The position numbers and the translations under genes are program-made. A DNA stretch of 64,000 nt, taken from contig JABANP010000211.1 in the NCBI GenBank assembly GCA_013115135.1, forward strand, positions 1 through 64,000, in the 5' to 3' direction. A model generated the notes under the pieces. It saw only the letters and a program-made list of their open reading frames with translations, did not search any database and was not told the origin of the DNA. The stretch is from Perkinsus olseni. Its lineage: Eukaryota > Perkinsozoa > Perkinsida > Perkinsidae. Shown piece after piece: positions 1 through 8,569 of the stretch; the first letter of the stretch is position 1, and every line of letters begins with the position of its first letter.

Positions 1-115
1 GCTCCTTTCAGAGCTGTTGTATCGCCTCGCGGACGAACTCTCCAACGGATCGGTGAATGATCATCGTTTGTAATGGGTCCAACTGTCGGAAAGATAAGCT
101 TTCCTAAGGAGATGT

Positions 116-144
116 GCGAGGTCACCTCGCACCTCGCCGAGGTG
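116..144. repeat. double-hairpin variant of the 8-bp-unit structure
   Basis: The unit is GCGAGGTG. Positions 116-122 are unit nt 1-7, 123-130 its reverse complement, 130-137 the reverse complement again (sharing one C), and 138-144 unit nt 2-8. It reads as two opened hairpins joined with 1-nt overlap. Confidence 0.75.
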
Positions 145-1416
145 AGCTGTAACTGAGCGGTGCTTGTCATGGTTGCACTGCAATCGCCCTTGTCAGCCCT
201 GGCGAGAATGGGCCACAGAATGGTTGGATGGGTTCGACACTGCTGTTGAGATTCCTGGGCAGCATTGCTTCCGCCGTGAGAAAGGCTTCATCAACTCGGA
301 CGATAAGTAACCGCCGGATGCTAATAGGCATCTAGACTCAACTGACCTCCCGGATATACTGGCGGGTCGCCTGCACCTGATCGAGCTGTTCCAGGACCCG
401 GGAGCGCAGAAAGGATCGGGTCAGCGGTGTCATCGTGACGATAAGAGCGGCGCGGTCGGGTTTATGGCTCGAAGCCAGCGATATAGGGTTGCTGACCGAT
501 TTCACGTCTGGCGTGCTTCGGAAAACCCGCCGGCCGGGAGATAATAGACCTTGCAGAGGACGCCGTTCTTCCACCAGGACACCGTCCCGCGGTATATGCG
601 CTGCGCTACGATTTACCGCGGCTGACCGAGCTCCCGGTCGGTGGCTCTGCTCGAATAGATCAGGCTTGAGGAATACGCGGTTTGATCTCTTACCCGAACG
701 CTGAGCTGCTGCTTACAGAGTTGGTAGATCTCAATGAGCTCAGTTTGTCATACAAATGACCATCATTCAATGATATGACACAGGATGTGCCCACATCAGG
801 CGGCTCGTTGACCTGACCATGAGCTCTGGCGATGCTTTTTTCACTGTTTCGAGGCTACTGCATAGACCAACAGTCAACGCTGGGGAAGTTCCAGTACGAT
901 TATCGCTGGTACCTTCTCTGCATACTGTTTCAGGTACCCACTTCGGAACTTTTCTTCGCTAAATTAGACGCGGCCTTGGAGAGAATTACGATGCTGGGAA
1001 CCTCGTGGCTAGTAAGGCACTGTTGGAGAGCTTTTCCGGTCGATGGGGCAGTCTAGGTATGCATCGCTTAGATCTATTTTACTTTCATATGCAACCAATC
1101 CGGCTAGTTTGGAAAGCACTATGCAGTGCTGGAAGGAACAAGTTGGTGATGGGGTCCTTAAATGGTCGGTGAGGGATAGTCGTATCATTCCGGACTGATT
1201 ACATGCCATCAGCCAACGAGAGTATATGTTAGTAGACTCTCAGGTAGCACAAACTCGGTCCCCACGTACTTCAACCTAGTACGGGAAACGATGGCATATC
1301 TCTTCGATGGTACAGCACGGGGCTCTCAGCGACTGAGATCAAATCGGTATGATAGGGGCAAAGATCCCGCGAAAGTATGGAAGGGATGAAGAAAGAGATG
1401 GCTCGAAATATCCTAT

Positions 1417-1438
1417 GGTGGCAATGCCACCGTGGCGT
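1417..1438. repeat. 8-bp-unit inverted triplet
   Basis: The unit is GGTGGCAT, arranged as unit nt 1-7, full reverse complement, unit nt 2-8. There is one mismatch, in the right copy. The same unit recurs at 8433-8454. Confidence 0.75.
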
Positions 1439-1519
1439 ATCAAATTGCACGAACGTGCATGGCAGCGACTAACCAAGAACCATGGGCTACGAGGAACTTC
1501 ATCGCATAATGAGTGCTTA

Positions 1520-1541
1520 AGACTGAGTCAGTGTCACTGAC
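1520..1541. repeat. 8-bp-unit inverted triplet
   Basis: The unit is ACACTGAC. The left copy (1520-1526) has one mismatch. The reverse complement (1527-1534) and right copy (1535-1541) are exact. Confidence 0.7.
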
Positions 1542-1861
1542 TTTCTGTGTGAACCTTTCCCCATATCCGCCTCATAACCTTTACCACGTGAACGTTCTGG
1601 AATGACATTGCTATCCTTTGGAGCAAAACTCACCACATAGCCTCTAGCGGTAGGAATTAGAGGGGGTATACGCTTGATCTTCTTGTCAACCACGGCCTCC
1701 TCATAGCTGTGTTGCTATGTACCAACATAGTATTTTGAAAATAGTACTTTTTTCATTCTTCCCCCTGTTGATCACTACGCCCCTGATTGGAACTTCCAAT
1801 GGTCATTGGGTGAGTAGGGTGAATCGCTCGTCATATTTGCACAGTCTTCGACGAGGAATGG

Positions 1862-1898
1862 TTCTTCAGATGATCTGAACTTCAGATCATCTGAAGAA
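1862..1898. repeat. 37-bp inverted repeat with 1-nt centre
   Basis: Two perfect 18-bp arms flank a single C at 1880. Each arm itself contains a 7-bp palindrome with a 1-nt centre (G at 1872, C at 1888), so centres are spaced 8 nt apart. It looks like a compound form of the 8-bp-unit structures. Confidence 0.8.
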
Positions 1899-1923
1899 AT
1901 GAAGAATGAGAGTTTACAGTATA

Positions 1924-1945
1924 ATACAGAATCTGTATTACAGAT
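1924..1945. repeat. 8-bp-unit inverted triplet (perfect)
   Basis: The unit is ATACAGAT. The 7-8-7 arrangement is exact: left copy 1924-1930, reverse complement 1931-1938, right copy 1939-1945. Confidence 0.85.
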
Positions 1946-2501
1946 ATTGGTTCAAATGGTTGGAACATGGTGAGAACTATAAGAAGAAGTGGCCACGTTA
2001 TTCTACGAATGAATGCTGATAGCAGAGCTGCCTATATCAGGCAACAGGGCGTCCTTGTGAGAGGCCTGAAGTTCCGTGTACGAGATTTTTGTGAAATTCC
2101 ATTCTATAGATTTTCGGAATCTCAGGAATTGTACCGTGGCTTTGAGGTGCGCTCGACGCGGCTCTCTAGATCATGAGCTTAGCGCCCGTACATAGAATGG
2201 TTGGCCTCTCTAGAATTATCCTGCCGCAGTTGTGGCTTGCGTGATAGTATCGGCCATGGGGCCCTTAGTAGGCTCTGTCCTAATCGCGTAGCCCTATTGG
2301 GGAATGAATTAGATAGAGTGGAAAAGAATCCGAGCGCGGCACCCTGGTCCCTCCAACTGTTTAATGGCCCTAACAACTTGAGGTGTATTCAACTTTAATG
2401 CTAAGCGGAGCATTGAGTTGGTGTAGCATGCGCTCCGGTCCCTATATAATATATATAATATAGGCTATATTTGTGAAGTAGTCTACTACCATCACAAATA
2501 T

Positions 2502-2612
2502 GTGCTGAACTGTGTGGTACCCTCGTATTCTAGAACATTTGCAGGTGGAACGTTGCTCCGGTTACGATCCGAGTCCATGCGAACTCTCATGCCGTAGTGA
2601 AACCGGTACCGG
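2502..2612 (+). repeat. dispersed ~115-bp repeat, copy 1
   Basis: This is one of four diverged copies of a repeat that begins near GTGCTGAACTGTGTGG, has a conserved core AGAACATNTGCAGGTG, and later carries GATCCGAGTCC, close to the pol III B-box consensus GGTTCGANTCC. The start resembles a degenerate A-box. Other copies are at 4165, 6450 and 7794. It could be a tRNA-derived SINE or the conserved leader of a retroelement. No coding function is seen. Confidence 0.6.
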
Positions 2613-2620
2613 TATGCATC

Positions 2621-2642
2621 ATTGTGTGACACAATTTTTGTC
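2621..2642. repeat. 8-bp-unit inverted triplet
   Basis: The unit is ATTGTGTC. The left copy and the reverse complement are exact, and the right copy has one mismatch. Confidence 0.65.
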
Positions 2643-2679
2643 TCCTAGTATAGCTAGCACTTCCGATCTGAACTCTGAT

Positions 2680-2955
2680 ATCTCGTGCCCTGACCTCACG
2701 GTCATCATTTCACATATTCTCAGCATTGTATCTTTTTACAATCCTTCTTCTCTATCCAACGTTGAACGTCTCAACCGATTTTCCACTGCTTGGTACCAAT
2801 CACAGGGTGTTATGTGCGGTGATACCAATGGCTATAATCATCCTTGGGGAATATATCCTCCCAACCTGTACTCTCGGAATGACACGGCATGGAGATTTGG
2901 GAGGCAGGTGGAGGACTTCCGGTGTCTCCCGCTTGATGGCAGAGACCTTCTAATG
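2680..2955 (+). pseudogene. relic of non-LTR APE endonuclease domain
   Basis: The plus-strand frame containing position 2512 reads VSFYNPSS, then GDTNGYNHPWG, then an R-x-W-x-F-x-RQVED segment. This order matches the AP-like endonuclease of non-LTR retrotransposons, where a G-D-x-N motif followed by PxW/HPWG is typical. Upstream and downstream sequence in the frame is not recognisable, and the frame runs straight into two inverted repeats at 2976-3057. It is not clearly the same family as elements B or C below, whose motif is GDSN-x3-SPLW. I regard it as a decayed fragment, not a gene. Confidence 0.55.
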
Positions 2956-2996
2956 TTACGTACGGCATCGCCTGCAGAAGTTCTCAGAACTTCTCA

Positions 2997-3057
2997 GGCC
3001 TTAAAAGCTGCTGCTTCTGGTTCTGCAGCAGAACCAGAAGCAGCAAGCTTTAAGGCC
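2997..3057. repeat. ~30-bp-arm inverted repeat with 1-nt centre
   Basis: An 18-bp perfect arm (3009-3026) faces its complement (3028-3045) across a single A at 3027. The pairing continues outward through GGCCTTAAAAGC and AGCTTTAAGGCC with a one-base slip. A second 1-nt-centred palindrome with 9-bp arms lies just upstream at 2976-2994. Confidence 0.8.
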
Positions 3058-3289
3058 TTCCCTTGACTCCTTAGACAAGGGAGACAGGATATACGAGGCG
3101 TGCAAGCAAACTGAATCTAGCGTATCAGCTTCGCCGACCCAATCACTGCTGGGGATATTACTCCATACCAGACCTGCTCCAAACTTTCCGACCAGGACCG
3201 CAGCAACGCAGGCTTCTCCCCTCGGCTTCTGAGTCATCGGTTCCTAGATGACCAGACCCTAACGACAATTCTATGCTCTTGGGACACAA

Positions 3290-3311
3290 CCCAGTAATAC
3301 TGGGCCAGTAT
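3290..3311. repeat. 8-bp-unit inverted triplet (perfect)
   Basis: The unit is CCCAGTAT. Left copy 3290-3296, reverse complement 3297-3304 and right copy 3305-3311 are all exact. Confidence 0.85.
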
Positions 3312-3372
3312 GTAGGACCTCGTAGGAAGAGGTGGTTAGCGAACGCAACGCAGGAAACTTTGCTGCGTTGCC

Positions 3373-3705
3373 TTGAACCCGAACTTTCCCTTTAAGGGAA
3401 ACAGTGATAAAATGGGGAGCGCGGATGACTTCCGCTGGACGCATTTCACCGAGGCCTCCGACAAACTCAATCGATTGGTTGCCGTCCTATTCTCTTGGAG
3501 CCCTACCGAGTTGGAACAATTGAAGTGTGCCAAGGCCAAAGCCGTGATACTTCGCATCAAGTGCTTTGCTCGGCTTCGTTATGGCTTGAAGGATGACGCT
3601 CCCAAGGCGGCTTTGGAACAATTTGGCCTCACCGTGGTGTTGTATGGTGCCGAGGTATGGGGGAACGAGGTACTCAACTGGCGAACGTTTTCTTGCCGAT
3701 CTTGA
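3373..3705 (+). pseudogene. relic of non-LTR reverse transcriptase C-terminal part
   Basis: This 110-codon open frame has no good ATG start. It reads like the region after the RT catalytic core: a segment rich in A/L/K, then TVVLYGAEVWG, which matches the 'YG-x-E-x-W' motif that follows the thumb in I/R1-like elements. Compare 'YGIEIY' in element B and 'HGCECG' in element C of this window. No YADD or RNase H motif is present, so it is a short fragment. The region 1-8 kb holds other such fragments. Confidence 0.5.
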
Positions 3706-3770
3706 CCTCACAACGCCATGGGTGGGATGATGCTCCGAATAGCTGACTCGTTTAAGATCTAGCGTTAAGG

Positions 3771-3792
3771 CCTATCTCAGATAGGCTATCTG
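3771..3792. repeat. 8-bp-unit inverted triplet (perfect)
   Basis: The unit is CCTATCTG. The three parts are 3771-3777, 3778-3785 and 3786-3792, all exact. Confidence 0.85.
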
Positions 3793-3808
3793 CGTATGTT
3801 CAGAGATA

Positions 3809-3830
3809 GGTAACAGTGTTACAGTAACAC
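3809..3830. repeat. 8-bp-unit inverted triplet
   Basis: The unit is TGTAACAC. There is one mismatch, at the first base of the left copy. Confidence 0.75.
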
Positions 3831-3889
3831 TATAGGGAGCTAGAGTGCGGAGCCTGCACTGCGGACTGCTGCAGAAATATTAGGCAGGC

Positions 3890-3911
3890 CTTTCAAGTTG
3901 GAAGTTCCAAC
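3890..3911. repeat. 8-bp-unit inverted triplet
   Basis: The unit is CTTCCAAC. There is one mismatch in the left copy. The reverse complement (3897-3904) and right copy (3905-3911) are exact. Confidence 0.7.
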
Positions 3912-3949
3912 GAATAGTAGGGTGAGGAGAAACCGAGCGAATGCACGCG

Positions 3950-3983
3950 GTTACAGCCTGTAACCTAGCCTGTAACTTACAGG
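3950..3983. repeat. double-hairpin variant with CTAG between halves
   Basis: The unit is GTTACAGG. The order is unit nt 1-7 (3950-3956), reverse complement (3957-3964), CTAG (3965-3968), reverse complement again (3969-3976), unit nt 2-8 (3977-3983). All parts are exact. Confidence 0.85.
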
Positions 3984-4164
3984 GAAAAAGGGAGTAACCA
4001 CAGTAGAAAGCAGGGTAGAGTATCGTCTCCCCCCGTTCACAGGAGCGCGCGTTTCCATCGCTAGACAGTTAGTGCGCGACTGAGGTACGATCCGCCATGC
4101 AAGTGACACAATAATACCGGTGAAAACGGGAAGTGAGAAAAATTTACGTCGCACAGCGAGGAGC

Positions 4165-4285
4165 CGGATGCTTAGTATCCTTGTATCTTTGAACATGTGC
4201 AGGTGGGGCGATTGTGTTCTGCTGGTCTCGACTCGAATCCGTGTGGATCCTCTAGCCGCACTGGAAACCTCACGGGGTGGCTCAA
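4165..4285 (+). repeat. dispersed ~115-bp repeat, copy 2
   Basis: This is the copy of the repeat family also found at 2502, 6450 and 7794. It keeps GAACATGTGCAGGTGGG and the B-box-like GACTCGAATCC, and ends CACGGGGTGG, as copy 4 nearly does. A four-base gap removes part of the A-box-like start. It lies about 70 bp upstream of a gag relic. Confidence 0.6.
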
Positions 4286-4355
4286 GCCTAACGCGCCGCT
4301 GCGCGGGTCGCGTTTGGTGGAGCCGCAGTTCAAAATAAGAGTCGGTTATTGGTCC

Positions 4356-4765
4356 GAACATGATCTCGTCTTTTCTGGACAAGGATGACCTGGGGTCATC
4401 ATGACCCTGCATGAAGGGCATCAGGGCCACGATCCTTGACATCCTCCGCCAGGAAAAGATACTTTGCTCCTTCACTTGCCGCAGTGGGCGACCGCCGGTG
4501 GCCTGGCCATGTCCTTCTCGTCAGAGCAAGGGCCGAACCTTGCCCGTGATAAGCTAGGCCGACCCGAGTCTCCGACGGAGATCTCACCTTCTGAAAGAGG
4601 CCTTCAAAATCACCAGTGGCGGAGAGACCATGGTCAGATTGATGAGGTTTGCTGAATGCTATGTCGAGCTATCCAACAGGAGCGACGAGCAGTCCTTCCT
4701 GGTTAACTCATCTAAGTTTCTTAGCGACATCGTTGTAGGGAACGGCATGAAGATACGAAAGTCGG
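4356..4765 (+). pseudogene. relic of element-C-type ORF1 (gag)
   Basis: This decayed copy matches the ORF1 of element C (about 23840-24175) over some 400 bp. Shared landmarks in order are GACAAGGA, CATCCTCCG/GTCCTCCG, CTCCTTC, the CATTGTCC/CATGTCC segment, AAGCTGAGCC/AAGCTAGGCC, ACCAGCGGC/ACCAGTGGC, and TTCCTGG with AACTC. The matched protein segment includes FLVNSSKFLSDIVVGNG against FLANSSKFLCDIAVRNG. Reading frames are broken by several indels. One indel, at 4384-4407, is an 8-bp-unit structure absent from element C. Confidence 0.85.
4384..4407. repeat. 8-bp-unit inverted triplet with TG insertion, inside gag relic
   Basis: The unit is GATGACCC. Parts are unit nt 1-7 (4384-4390), TG, reverse complement (4393-4400) and unit nt 2-8 (4401-4407). 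Element C has a single unexpanded GAAGACGC at the matching place (23864-23871). Confidence 0.8.
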
Positions 4766-4787
4766 TTGGTTGCCAACCAATGGTTGG
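4766..4787. repeat. 8-bp-unit inverted triplet (perfect)
   Basis: The unit is TTGGTTGG. It lies at the end of the gag relic. All three parts are exact. Confidence 0.85.
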
Positions 4788-5002
4788 GACGGAATATCCA
4801 ACTAGCACCTTGAATACGCTCTTAACGCTCGGTTCCGCGAGGTTGTAAGTGACAGCAGCCAGCAGCCTACTTACATCCTACGCAGCCTGCTGTAATTTCG
4901 AATGAGTATCTGAACCACTTTCGAGTACCCGTTTACGAAGTGAGACTGTACCCTACGTAACAAGAAGAGCCCCAACTCCTGGGGTAGGCTCAGTAGCGGT
5001 AT

Positions 5003-5024
5003 GTCCCAATTTGGGACTTCTAAA
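5003..5024. repeat. 8-bp-unit inverted triplet (2 mismatches)
   Basis: The unit is GTCCCAAA. The left copy and the reverse complement are exact. The right copy has two C-to-T type differences. Confidence 0.55.
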
Positions 5025-5049
5025 ATGTTAGGTGGTAGGCCTGTATTTT

Positions 5050-5071
5050 ACTGGTACTGCCAGTCTGGTAG
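5050..5071. repeat. 8-bp-unit inverted triplet (2 mismatches)
   Basis: The unit inferred from the middle part is ACTGGCAG. Both outer copies carry the same T in place of C, so the outer copies agree with each other and the middle has diverged. Confidence 0.55.
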
Positions 5072-5074
5072 TAA

Positions 5075-5096
5075 ATTACTAGTAGTAATTTGCTAC
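5075..5096. repeat. 8-bp-unit inverted triplet
   Basis: The unit is ATTACTAC. There is one mismatch, in the right copy (5090-5096). Confidence 0.7.
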
Positions 5097-5399
5097 ACTA
5101 CAATCGGACTGATTCGGTCCGGAGGAATTTCTAGGTCCGATCGATTGAATCGGTATGGGGCATAAAAACTCCGTAAACGATCTCGCTAGCTCGCGAACCA
5201 GACAGTGGAAGCGACGCAAGCAAGCAAGCTCCACAGACAGAGGGGCGAGACCATCCCAGGGGATGGAGAGCCTCGATGGCTGACCCCCAATGTAGGAGCT
5301 GTACTTGGTCAGTAGCTAACCACTCTCTTCCGATCATTTCTTCGGACTCCGAGCACTGCTCGGAGTGTCCGGAATTCGAGAGATCTACCAGGGCGGCTC

Positions 5400-5421
5400 G
5401 CTGTCAGTGACAGTCTGTCAC
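5400..5421. repeat. 8-bp-unit inverted triplet
   Basis: The unit is ACTGTCAC. There is one mismatch, at the first base of the left copy. Confidence 0.75.
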
Positions 5422-5551
5422 CCACCCTACTCGCGATGAGTACATGGGATCATCAAAATTGCCTTTACGGTAGATAACGGTGATCACCAACTACGCCAAT
5501 TCTCAATGGCTATTGATAACCAATGATTGACCTACGCCAATGATTTCCCTT

Positions 5552-5573
5552 GCTCTCAATGAGAGCCTCTCAT
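5552..5573. repeat. 8-bp-unit inverted triplet (perfect)
   Basis: The unit is GCTCTCAT. The three parts are 5552-5558, 5559-5566 and 5567-5573, all exact. Confidence 0.85.
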
Positions 5574-5838
5574 AAGGGATCTGACGGGAAGGTTTCAAGA
5601 GGCCTAGAGGCCGTCACGCAGGCAGTAGGGAGTTGAACGGAGCGGGCAGACCCTCACTACAGAGTCTGTTGTACAGGCACCACCAAACACAGCGTCTGCC
5701 GCCTTTGGGAATACCACAGGAACATGTTGCAAGACGCGAAACCTAACGAGCCTGGCTCGCCGAGCCGGACAACGGTCACCGGCGTGTCGACGAGGACAGC
5801 CTGAAATGGCTCGGAAACAGGATGTCCCGCGGGAAAAC

Positions 5839-5860
5839 CACGCGTTACGCGTGACGCGTA
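5839..5860. repeat. 8-bp-unit inverted triplet (perfect)
   Basis: The unit is CACGCGTA. The core ACGCGT is self-complementary, so this locus could also be read as a direct tandem. The flanking bases still follow the inverted rule. Confidence 0.65.
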
Positions 5861-5869
5861 TCAGGATCT

Positions 5870-5891
5870 GTAGCCAGTGGCTACTGGCCAC
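5870..5891. repeat. 8-bp-unit inverted triplet
   Basis: The unit is GTAGCCAC. The left copy and the reverse complement are exact, and the right copy has one mismatch. Confidence 0.7.
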
Positions 5892-6092
5892 CATAGAGCA
5901 GTCCAGGAAACTAAGGGGCTCAAGCAGTTTAAATCAAGCTAGCCTGGTCGGCAAAACGACCGCAAAAAATGGGGATGAAAGGTCCACACCTCAGTGTGAG
6001 GTTCTCAGGAGAGAGACTAGGATGGAAAGTAAATGGGCCAGTGACTTGGCTGCCGGTTAAACTGGCAGCCACCAATTCTATAGGAGATCGCC

Positions 6093-6114
6093 ATAGAGGT
6101 CCTCTATTAGAGGA
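6093..6114. repeat. 8-bp-unit inverted triplet (perfect)
   Basis: The unit is ATAGAGGA. The three parts are 6093-6099, 6100-6107 and 6108-6114. Confidence 0.85.
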
Positions 6115-6449
6115 GGGCTGAGCTCCAACCTCGTACAACGATGGACAAGTAATCGTATTTACGAGCGGCCCCTTTACAGAATCGTCACAACCGAGGCAAT
6201 AAAGTAAGAACAAGTCCGGCTTCCCTCAGCCTCTAGTCCCTAGTGACCAGGGAGTGGAAAGCATATCATCGGTACATAATGTAAGAGACCAACAGCCTGG
6301 AGGCAAAACCGTCATTGCCACATTCGGGCATGTGGGCCAACATCGAAAGGCCAACCCGGCAGAGATCCCAGGGGAACCAACTGGAAGGTATTCAAAGCAT
6401 CATACCGACTCTGACACTTCGGATGTCAACCAACGAGGGCATGGATAGC

Positions 6450-6575
6450 TATGCTGAACTGTCTGGTATCGTCGTACTCTCGAACATGTGCAGGTGGGCC
6501 GCTCGTGTTGCCCCGGTAACGTATCAAATCCGTGTGAAGCCTCGTGCAGTAGGGAAAACTCTCTATGAAGTTGAA
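6450..6575 (+). repeat. dispersed ~115-bp repeat, copy 3
   Basis: This copy starts ATGCTGAACTGTCTGG and keeps CGAACATGTGCAGGTGGG. Its B-box-like segment is more diverged (GTATCAAATCC). It belongs with the copies at 2502, 4165 and 7794. Confidence 0.6.
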
Positions 6576-6689
6576 ACGGTGCACCCGAGCAACTTCTAAT
6601 CGCGGCTTGGAGCACTCGGCGCCGGCGTTCGTTGAACACATAAGTCTATTTATTTAGGAAGGTAGGTGTTCATTCACTAGCAATATCGT

Positions 6690-6711
6690 ACTTCATCATG
6701 AAGTCTTCATG
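6690..6711. repeat. 8-bp-unit inverted triplet (perfect)
   Basis: The unit is ACTTCATG. The three parts are 6690-6696, 6697-6704 and 6705-6711. Confidence 0.85.
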
Positions 6712-6859
6712 ATCCATGCATTCTAACCCTCAAGCAGTCAACTCGGCTCGAAGCTGGTGAACGCTTTTCAGCGAGGCCTCTCTTTTTATCCATACTGATC
6801 AGCAGGCTGTCCTAAAAATACTGAAAGAGTGGGATACACGATACTACAATCCTGTCAGA

Positions 6860-6881
6860 GATATGGCCCATATCATATGGG
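6860..6881. repeat. 8-bp-unit inverted triplet (perfect)
   Basis: The unit is GATATGGG. The three parts are 6860-6866, 6867-6874 and 6875-6881. Confidence 0.85.
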
Positions 6882-6978
6882 AAAAATGACGAGGGTCGTT
6901 GATGGTTCCTGGGTGAGAGGAACTGAAATTTCTTCCCTTATTATATGCTTCTAGTTTGTTAAAGGGCACTCCAACTCG

Positions 6979-7000
6979 GCGGGAATTACCCGCCGGGAAA
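6979..7000. repeat. 8-bp-unit inverted triplet (2 mismatches)
   Basis: The unit inferred from the middle part is GCGGGTAA. Both outer copies share the same A in place of T. Confidence 0.6.
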
Positions 7001-7030
7001 CACTGCAGCAGATGTGCATTCCGCTATTAA

Positions 7031-7690
7031 TTGGCGCAAGTCTCGCGGTTCAGGGGCAAGCGAGTCTGTCAGGGGTCCGGGTTATCCCCTGTGCTTTCGG
7101 CGTTACACTCGGCGGGGATGACCGGCGCGATCGAACATCCGTGGCGCGAGTGCAGAGGTAAGAAGTCTGCATGGGAGCTGATTGTGGTACTATATTCCGA
7201 TGGTGTATGCACTGGAGTGAGCAGTGACTCGGTGGACAGTCTCGTCCGCGGCCTTAGGATAGCCAAGGCGCCAGCGGCAAGATGGGCGAATGAGGAAGGC
7301 ATGCAGCTAGCGCCTGACAAGGAGGAGGCCGTAGTGTGTGGGGGAGAGGTACTGAAAGACCGCGTCGGAGCTGCACCCAGAACTGGCGGAGAGGCTCAAG
7401 ACAGAGGTGAGATGGCTCGATGTCTGGTTAAAATGCGATGAGGGTACCTGCGACTGGACCAGACACGCCACGGTCCATCCGACGCTACGCGGCGATCTGC
7501 AGGCGGAACTTTGGGCTCGATGCCACGGCCATAAAGGAGGGAGGACGTGGTTCCCGAGCAAGGCGCAGCAGCGCCTTCTCACTTAGATAGGCCCCTGGTC
7601 TAGGAGGGGGCTGAGGTCACTGCCTAACGCGCTAATTCAACGATGGACTGGCTGGAGAGAGCTTGACCATGCCGCGGTGGAGAGGTACCT
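7031..7690 (+). pseudogene. relic of non-LTR RT palm and downstream region
   Basis: The frame at 7031-7441 contains CQGSGLSPVL, matching the 'PQG-x-x-LSP' motif of RT. It then has VVLYSDGV where the catalytic YADD should stand, followed by a W-x-x-x-x-G-M-Q-L-x-x-x-K segment as seen after YADD. The second Asp of the catalytic pair is lost. In another frame the sequence continues through DLQAELWARC, which resembles the E-containing motif of the RNase H domain, and is interrupted by a stop near 7583. It is a dead fragment with frameshifts, and its family is not determined. Confidence 0.5.
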
Positions 7691-7714
7691 TAGACAGAAT
7701 GTCTTCGTCTTAAT

Positions 7715-7736
7715 ATCACAAGTTGTGATTCACAAC
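7715..7736. repeat. 8-bp-unit inverted triplet (perfect)
   Basis: The unit is ATCACAAC. The three parts are 7715-7721, 7722-7729 and 7730-7736. Its right end overlaps a longer palindrome, 7734-7762, with 14-bp arms around a single C at 7748. Confidence 0.85.
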
Positions 7737-7793
7737 CATGGTGATGTCACATCACCATGGTTGATCTCTGATAATGGACTGTGGGCTACGAAC

Positions 7794-7915
7794 GTGCTGA
7801 GCTGTGTGGTATCCCTCGTATTCTAGAACATGTGCAGATGTGACGCGTGTGATGCTCCGGCTACGATCCGAATCCATGCGAGCTCTCATACCGCAGTGAA
7901 GCCACTACGGGGTGG
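7794..7915 (+). repeat. dispersed ~115-bp repeat, copy 4
   Basis: This copy starts GTGCTGAGCTGTGTGG, keeps TAGAACATGTGCAG, has the B-box-like GATCCGAATCC and ends ACTACGGGGTGG. It is closest to copy 1 (2502). Confidence 0.6.
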
Positions 7916-8432
7916 ACATCTAGGAACGGTGCGCGATTGACCAACACAGCATCACGGGCAAGGGCTACCTTGATGGTAGTCCGAGAAGGGGTTGATGTTT
8001 CCATCAGGGAAAGCACTGGGACTGGATCAAGCGGCATGCCTCGAGATGGGACCATCGTGGTCCGACCACGAACCAGTGGACGCTAGAGCGAAATTTGACA
8101 CATCAGAATTGCGACCTCATCGTCAGCTTGTACCAGTCTCGCGCACCATGGAGCTGGTGCGCAGCCTGTGTCGCAGATGGCCTGAAGGGCAGTTGACGCG
8201 CAGCTCACACTTCCTGAGTCGTAGGTCTGACCGTTAGACCTAACACCCAGGTAGGCAACCTTTTCTGTGTTAGACTCTAACACCGACTAGGTGTCACCGA
8301 TATACTGAAGCCTATATGGTAATAGATCTTCGAGAAATGAAGGATATCCGCAAGGTGGTTCATTGAGCGGCTTTTTCCGTTGTGGCCATGCACGATGCTG
8401 CCATGCTCCTGACTCATCGGCTCTCAACGCTT

Positions 8433-8454
8433 GGCGGCAATGCCACCGTGGCAT
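8433..8454. repeat. 8-bp-unit inverted triplet
   Basis: The unit is GGTGGCAT, identical to that at 1417-1438. There is one mismatch in the left copy. Confidence 0.75.
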
Positions 8455-8569
8455 CACTTATCAGTAGATATGATATGCTGATGGCAACTTTCTTATGATC
8501 TCGTGGAACAGAAACGTCTCTTGATCTTCAAGAGGCTCTCTCGTTCCACGATATCCCAGGGGTATCAAA

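Larger units (their letters stand above)
1..2501. other. gene-poor region with palindromic structures
   Basis: I see no convincing gene here. The longest open frames (at most 89 codons) have no recognisable motif. The stretch holds several structures of the 8-bp-unit type listed separately, a 37-bp inverted repeat at 1862-1898 and an AT-rich inverted repeat around 2470-2505. It is most likely decayed transposon or intergenic DNA. Confidence 0.6.
4850..6449. other. gene-free stretch rich in 8-bp-unit structures
   Basis: No gene is recognised. The stretch holds eight of the structures listed individually. It also contains further 1-nt-centred palindromes without a clear third part, at 5346-5366 (10-bp arms) and around 6049-6071 (11-bp arms, one mismatch). 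Confidence 0.6.

Noticed and set aside
1797..1811. ATTGGAA-C-TTCCAAT as an 8-bp-unit triplet
   Set aside because: The two-part palindrome is real, but neither flank supplies the third part, so it was not counted. The same applies to 3384-3400, 8262-8278 and 8709-8723.
2512..3066. 184-codon frame as an intact gene
   Set aside because: Only the middle resembles an endonuclease domain. The start overlaps a dispersed repeat and the end runs through palindromes, so it is listed as a relic.
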